DNA from: Devosia insulae DS-56
Lineage (GTDB): Bacteria > Pseudomonadota > Alphaproteobacteria > Rhizobiales > Devosiaceae
Direction: 5' to 3'
NCBI RefSeq assembly: GCF_000970465.2
Contig: NZ_LAJE02000363.1
Span: 62,001-126,000 of the forward strand
DNA: 64,000 nt
The notes below the pieces were generated by a model that was not told the origin of the DNA, made no database searches, and saw nothing but the letters and a program-made list of their open reading frames with translations. A program made the position numbers and the translations under genes. Numbering within the stretch: the stretch's first letter is position 1; every line of letters begins with the position of its first letter. Positions 60,532-64,000 of the stretch are shown piece by piece.

Positions 60532-61722
60532 GTGCGTATCTTGATCGTGTCGCAGTTTTACCCCCCCGACATTACTGCTGCGGCCTTTCGCATTGGCGAG
60601 ACGGCGGAGATACTTCGCAGCCTAGGGCACGACGTCAGGGTGATCACCACTGAACCCCACAAGTCAGATGCGAAGGTCGATGAAGACAGTGATCGATCGC
60701 GTGGTGTGTTGCGTGTGCGCGTCAGCTCTACCGAAGGGGGTGGCGCCTGGCGCTACGTGGCGCACTACCTCTCGTTCATGCGTCGAAGCGCTTGGATAGG
60801 GTTTTCTCGGCTGTTCGGGCGCTGGCGGCCACAAGTCGTCTGGGCGACCTCGCCGCCTCTGTTTGCAGGCCTGACCGGATGGTTCCTGGCCCGGATCAAT
60901 CGCTGCCCGCTGGTCTTTGATGTGCGTGACATCTGGCCGGAATCCGCGGTAGCCGCTGGGCAGCTATCCAGCACAGGACTTGGGTTCAGGGTCGGCAAGC
61001 TGCTTGAAAAATGGCTCTACGACCGCGCCGACCACATCACCTGCGTCTCAAGCAGGATGGCCGCGTACATCGGATCCCGTACGTCGACCGGCACATCGGT
61101 TATCTACAACGGCGTGTCGGCCAACCATGCACGCACGGCCCCTGCGGCGGTAGATCGCAAGCGGATACTTTATGCCGGCAATCTTGGGCGTGCCCAAGCG
61201 CTGGATGCCACGGTCAGAGGCTTCGCGCGTATCGCCAACGAAACCACCGCTAACGGCTGGACTCTGGAGTTCCTGGGAAACGGCGCTCTCAGGAGCGAGC
61301 TCCAGGCAGTTGCCGCCAAGTCCGGTGTAGAAGACCGTGTGGCCTTTCACGCCGCGGTCACCAAAGACAAGGCCATGGACGAGCTGGCGCGTTCCGCGGT
61401 GCTGCTGATCAGTCTGAAATCCGATGCGGTGTTCGATTTGACCATTCCGTCAAAAGTCTTCGACTACTTGGCCGTTGGGCGACCTATCCTCTTCGGCATA
61501 AATGGCGAGGGCCGCGATATCCTTCAGTCAACGGGGGCAAATGTCGGGTTCACGCCCGACGATGAAGATACCCTTGCCGTGGCCATTCGCCACATGATGA
61601 TGGGTTACGATCAGTTCGACGCTCGCGCGGAGCGAAACCCGGCCGCCGTGACCGACGCCTACTCCCGCGAGGCAAACACTACTCAACTGGCTGCAATATT
61701 CGAGGGATCTCTGCGGCCATGA
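60532..61722 (+). CDS. WbuB-like glycosyltransferase family 4
   Basis: 396-residue GT4 enzyme resembling WbuB-type (N-acetyl-L-fucosaminyl) transferases. The N-terminus ILIVSQFYPPDITAAAFRIG and the second domain AGNLGRAQALDATVRG and SAVLLISLKSDAVFDLTIPS, plus KVFDYLAVGRPILFGINGEG, are typical. Start GTG 60532, with GGGAGG about 10 bases upstream. Donor sugar cannot be told from sequence. Its stop overlaps wecB by 4 bases. The 138 bases upstream hold no other gene. Confidence 0.85.
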   Translation: MRILIVSQFYPPDITAAAFRIGETAEILRSLGHDVRVITTEPHKSDAKVDEDSDRSRGVLRVRVSSTEGGGAWRYVAHYLSFMRRSAWIGFSRLFGRWRPQVVWATSPPLFAGLTGWFLARINRCPLVFDVRDIWPESAVAAGQLSSTGLGFRVGKLLEKWLYDRADHITCVSSRMAAYIGSRTSTGTSVIYNGVSANHARTAPAAVDRKRILYAGNLGRAQALDATVRGFARIANETTANGWTLEFLGNGALRSELQAVAAKSGVEDRVAFHAAVTKDKAMDELARSAVLLISLKSDAVFDLTIPSKVFDYLAVGRPILFGINGEGRDILQSTGANVGFTPDDEDTLAVAIRHMMMGYDQFDARAERNPAAVTDAYSREANTTQLAAIFEGSLRP

Positions 61723-62864
61723 ACAGCACCAGGATCCTCCTCGTCTTCGGCACGCGCCCCGAAGCCATCAAGATGCTGCCGCTGGTCAAGGTGCTGGCGG
61801 CTGAGCCGGCGCTCGAAGTTCGGGTCTGCGTCACGGCGCAGCACCGGCAGATGCTGGACCAGGCGCTGGAGCTATTCGGGGTGCGGCCCGACTACGATCT
61901 CGACCTCATGACGGCGGCGCAGGGGCTCGAGCAGATCACCACCGCAGTGCTCACCGGCCTCTCCACCATTCTCGACGCCTGGCGGCCGGATCGCGTTCTG
62001 GTGCATGGCGACACCGCAACGGCGATGGCCGCTTCCCTGGCTGCGTTCTACAAAAAGATCCCGGTGGGGCACGTCGAGGCCGGATTGCGATCGGGCGACC
62101 CGCTGCAGCCATGGCCCGAGGAAGTCAACCGACGGCTGATCGACGTCATAGCCGACCAATTCTATACCCCCACGGCCGAGACGCGCGACAACCTGCTGCG
62201 CGAAGGAGCTCGGCGCGACGCGGTCTACCTCACTGGCAACACTGTCATCGATGCACTGCTGATGATGGCAGATCGGGTGGAGGGCGAGCCGGGGCTCGCC
62301 GAGAGACTTGCAGACAGCTTCTCCTATCTCGAGCCCGACCTGCCGCTGCTATTGGTGACCGGGCATCGGCGCGAGAATTTCGGGCAGCCGTTGCTCGACA
62401 TCTGCGCGGCGATTGCCGAGCTGGCCCGCACCCATCGGCTGCAGGTGGTCTACCCGATCCACCCCAACCCGAATGTGCAGGGCCCGGTGCGCCAGGTCCT
62501 CGCGGGGGTGCCGCATGTCCACCTGGTCGAGCCGCTCGACTACCTGCCATTCGTCTACCTGATGAAGCGCAGCCACGCGATCCTCACCGACAGCGGCGGC
62601 ATCCAGGAAGAAGCGCCTGCATTGGGCAAGCCGGTGTTCGTGACCCGCAATGTAACGGAACGCCCCGAAGCGGTTGCGGCTGGTACGGTGGAACTGGTCG
62701 GGACGGACCAGCGAACCATCGTAGAGCGCGTGGGCCGGGTGTTCACCCCGGCCGGCGCGCATGAGCGCATGGCGCGCCGCATCAATCCCTATGGCGATGG
62801 CCGAGCTTCGCGCCGCATCGCCGACATACTGGTTGGACGCAAGATGAAGGAATTTGAGCCATGA
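61719..62864 (+). CDS. wecB: UDP-N-acetylglucosamine 2-epimerase (non-hydrolysing)
   Basis: 381-residue enzyme converting UDP-GlcNAc to UDP-ManNAc. Family motifs: LLVFGTRPEAIKMLPLVKVL at the start, VHGDTATAMAASLAAF, HVEAGLRSGDPLQPWPEEVN, VTGHRRENFGQPLLDICAAI and DSGGIQEEAPALGKPVFVTR. The product feeds the next gene, wecC. ATG overlaps the glycosyltransferase stop and its own stop overlaps wecC, so the trio is coupled. Confidence 0.95.
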   Translation: MNSTRILLVFGTRPEAIKMLPLVKVLAAEPALEVRVCVTAQHRQMLDQALELFGVRPDYDLDLMTAAQGLEQITTAVLTGLSTILDAWRPDRVLVHGDTATAMAASLAAFYKKIPVGHVEAGLRSGDPLQPWPEEVNRRLIDVIADQFYTPTAETRDNLLREGARRDAVYLTGNTVIDALLMMADRVEGEPGLAERLADSFSYLEPDLPLLLVTGHRRENFGQPLLDICAAIAELARTHRLQVVYPIHPNPNVQGPVRQVLAGVPHVHLVEPLDYLPFVYLMKRSHAILTDSGGIQEEAPALGKPVFVTRNVTERPEAVAAGTVELVGTDQRTIVERVGRVFTPAGAHERMARRINPYGDGRASRRIADILVGRKMKEFEP

Positions 62865-64000
62865 CCACCACATCGACCGCTCTTACTTGTGTCGTCGTTG
62901 GCCTGGGCTATATCGGCCTGCCAACTGCTGTAGTGATTGCCCAAAGCGGGATACGGGTCGTCGGCGTCGACGTCAACGCAACGCTGGTGGCAAGCATCAA
63001 TGCAGGTCTTTGCGCGATCGTCGAACCCGGCCTTCCCGAAGCCCTCGCGGCCCTCGTCGCCGATGGCAGCATTGTCGCCACGACTACCCCGCAGAGCGGC
63101 GATGTCTACATTATCGCCGTGCCGACGCCGTTCGCCGGCGGCTACAAGCCCGATCTCACCTATGTGAACGCCGCAGTGCACGCCATCGCTCCCGTGCTCA
63201 AGCAGGGCCAATTGGTAATCCTTGAATCCACTGTGCCCGTGGGCACCACCGAGCTGGTGGCGCGCTGGATCGAAACGCTGCGGCCAGACCTCACCTGCTC
63301 GCGCCAGGGCGGTGACAGCGGCGATATTCTTGTGGCGCACTGCCCTGAGCGCGTGTTGCCCGGGCAGATCCTGCGCGAGCTGACCGAGAATGACCGGGTG
63401 ATCGGAGGGCTAAGCGAGCGTGCCGGCGAGGCCTGCCGCGCTTTCTACAGCTCGTTCGTTACCGGCAACTGCGTCGTGTCCGACGCCCGCACCGCCGAGC
63501 TCTGCAAACTCACCGAGAACTCGTTCCGCGATGTGAACATCGCCTTCGCCAACGAGCTGGCCGAAATCTGCGCCCAGTTGCAGATCGATGTGTGGGAGCT
63601 GATCTCGCTGGCGAACCTACACCCGCGCGTCAACATCCTGAAGCCCGGTCCGGGCGTCGGCGGCCATTGCATCGCGGTCGATCCGTGGTTCATCGTTTCG
63701 GAGGTGGGAGAGAAAGCGCGGTTGATCCGAGAGGCGCGCTGGATCAACAGCGAACGACCGCGCCAGATCGTCAGGAAAGTGCTGGAGAGCGTGGCCGCGG
63801 GGGGCATTCGTACGATCGGCTGCTTCGGTCTGAGTTACAAGGCGGATGTCGACGATTTCCGCGAGAGCCCCGCGGTGGAAATTGTCAGCCTGCTCGCCAA
63901 GGAGTTGCAACTGATCGGCTCCAATGTCGAGCTGCGAGTGATCGAGCCGCACATCACTGGCCTGCCAGAGGAGCTCTCACACTCCGGACTGACGACCCTG
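62861..64000 (+). CDS. wecC: UDP-N-acetyl-D-mannosamine dehydrogenase, truncated by the window end
   Basis: The first 380 residues are present and the frame is open at the window's last base. The enzyme oxidises UDP-ManNAc to UDP-ManNAcA with NAD+. The Rossmann motif CVVVGLGYIGLPTAVVIAQS starts at about residue 10, IAVPTPFAGGYKPDLTYV and ILESTVPVGTTELV follow, and the catalytic Cys is in GPGVGGHCIAVDPWF near residue 268. It pairs with wecB, so the polymer probably contains N-acetylmannosaminuronic acid. ATG at 62861 overlaps the wecB stop. Confidence 0.95.
   Translation, partial: MTTTSTALTCVVVGLGYIGLPTAVVIAQSGIRVVGVDVNATLVASINAGLCAIVEPGLPEALAALVADGSIVATTTPQSGDVYIIAVPTPFAGGYKPDLTYVNAAVHAIAPVLKQGQLVILESTVPVGTTELVARWIETLRPDLTCSRQGGDSGDILVAHCPERVLPGQILRELTENDRVIGGLSERAGEACRAFYSSFVTGNCVVSDARTAELCKLTENSFRDVNIAFANELAEICAQLQIDVWELISLANLHPRVNILKPGPGVGGHCIAVDPWFIVSEVGEKARLIREARWINSERPRQIVRKVLESVAAGGIRTIGCFGLSYKADVDDFRESPAVEIVSLLAKELQLIGSNVELRVIEPHITGLPEELSHSGLTTL

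Overview
The window is chromosomal DNA of a GC-rich alphaproteobacterium, most likely in the Hyphomicrobiales (Rhizobiales) and possibly close to Devosia. The support is the conserved block rnr / DUF983 / rpmG / pleD / divK / DUF3572 / dinB, the ParA-like division-site ATPase MipZ, DUF1489, clpS-clpA, and a Rhizobiales-style intergenic palindromic element. The genus is inference from gene content; no rRNA or tRNA gene is present. I see no insertion sequence, prophage or CRISPR array.

Region 1 (1-24150) is mostly housekeeping. It holds RNase R (5' end cut by the window edge), ribosomal protein bL33, the PleD/DivK cell-cycle regulators, DNA polymerase IV, a tightly packed run ridA / phosphodiesterase / acetyltransferase / glycosyltransferase / HIT, ClpA-ClpS, a secreted D,D-carboxypeptidase with a SPOR domain, MipZ, MgtE and FolD. 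Two items here have no ready name: a structured RNA candidate ending in a strong terminator downstream of pleD, and a 37-residue membrane protein with its own ribosome binding site and terminator.

Region 2 (24206-28906) holds the 5-oxoprolinase genes pxpB-pxpC-pxpA, a small secreted protein, a RibD/DHFR-like reductase, dodecin and a paired YdcZ-type transporter.

Region 3 (28927-41562) is the metabolic highlight, a guanidine-responsive nitrogen scavenging operon on the minus strand. A textbook sigma-54 promoter is followed within about 20 bases by a guanidine-I (ykkC class) riboswitch. Then come an ABC transporter (binding protein, permease, ATPase), the UAAP1/UAAP2 pair (carboxyguanidine deiminase family), a biotin-dependent urea/guanidine carboxylase, and a 138-residue stand-alone C-terminal domain of allophanate hydrolase. 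Two things are odd. The carboxylase gene carries a one-base frameshift near 32640, and the amidase domain of allophanate hydrolase is missing from the operon. Upstream lie a third DUF1989 gene, a ribbon-helix-helix mini-protein, a GntR regulator, a flavin reductase and an orphan BMP-type binding protein; two similar operator-like repeats flank the divergent promoters.

Region 4 (42276-64000) is a polysaccharide (O-antigen/exopolysaccharide) cluster, all on the plus strand: a polymerase/ligase, a PPP-type phosphatase, a Wzz/BY-kinase, the initiating sugar transferase, an amidotransferase trio (WbpG-like, HisH, HisF) that predicts an amidino sugar, Wzx, Wzy, several glycosyltransferases, a two-domain oxidoreductase, a heparinase-like protein, and WecB/WecC for ManNAc and ManNAcA. 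The Wzx-Wzy core is visibly more A+T rich than its flanks, as expected for an exchanged serotype cassette.
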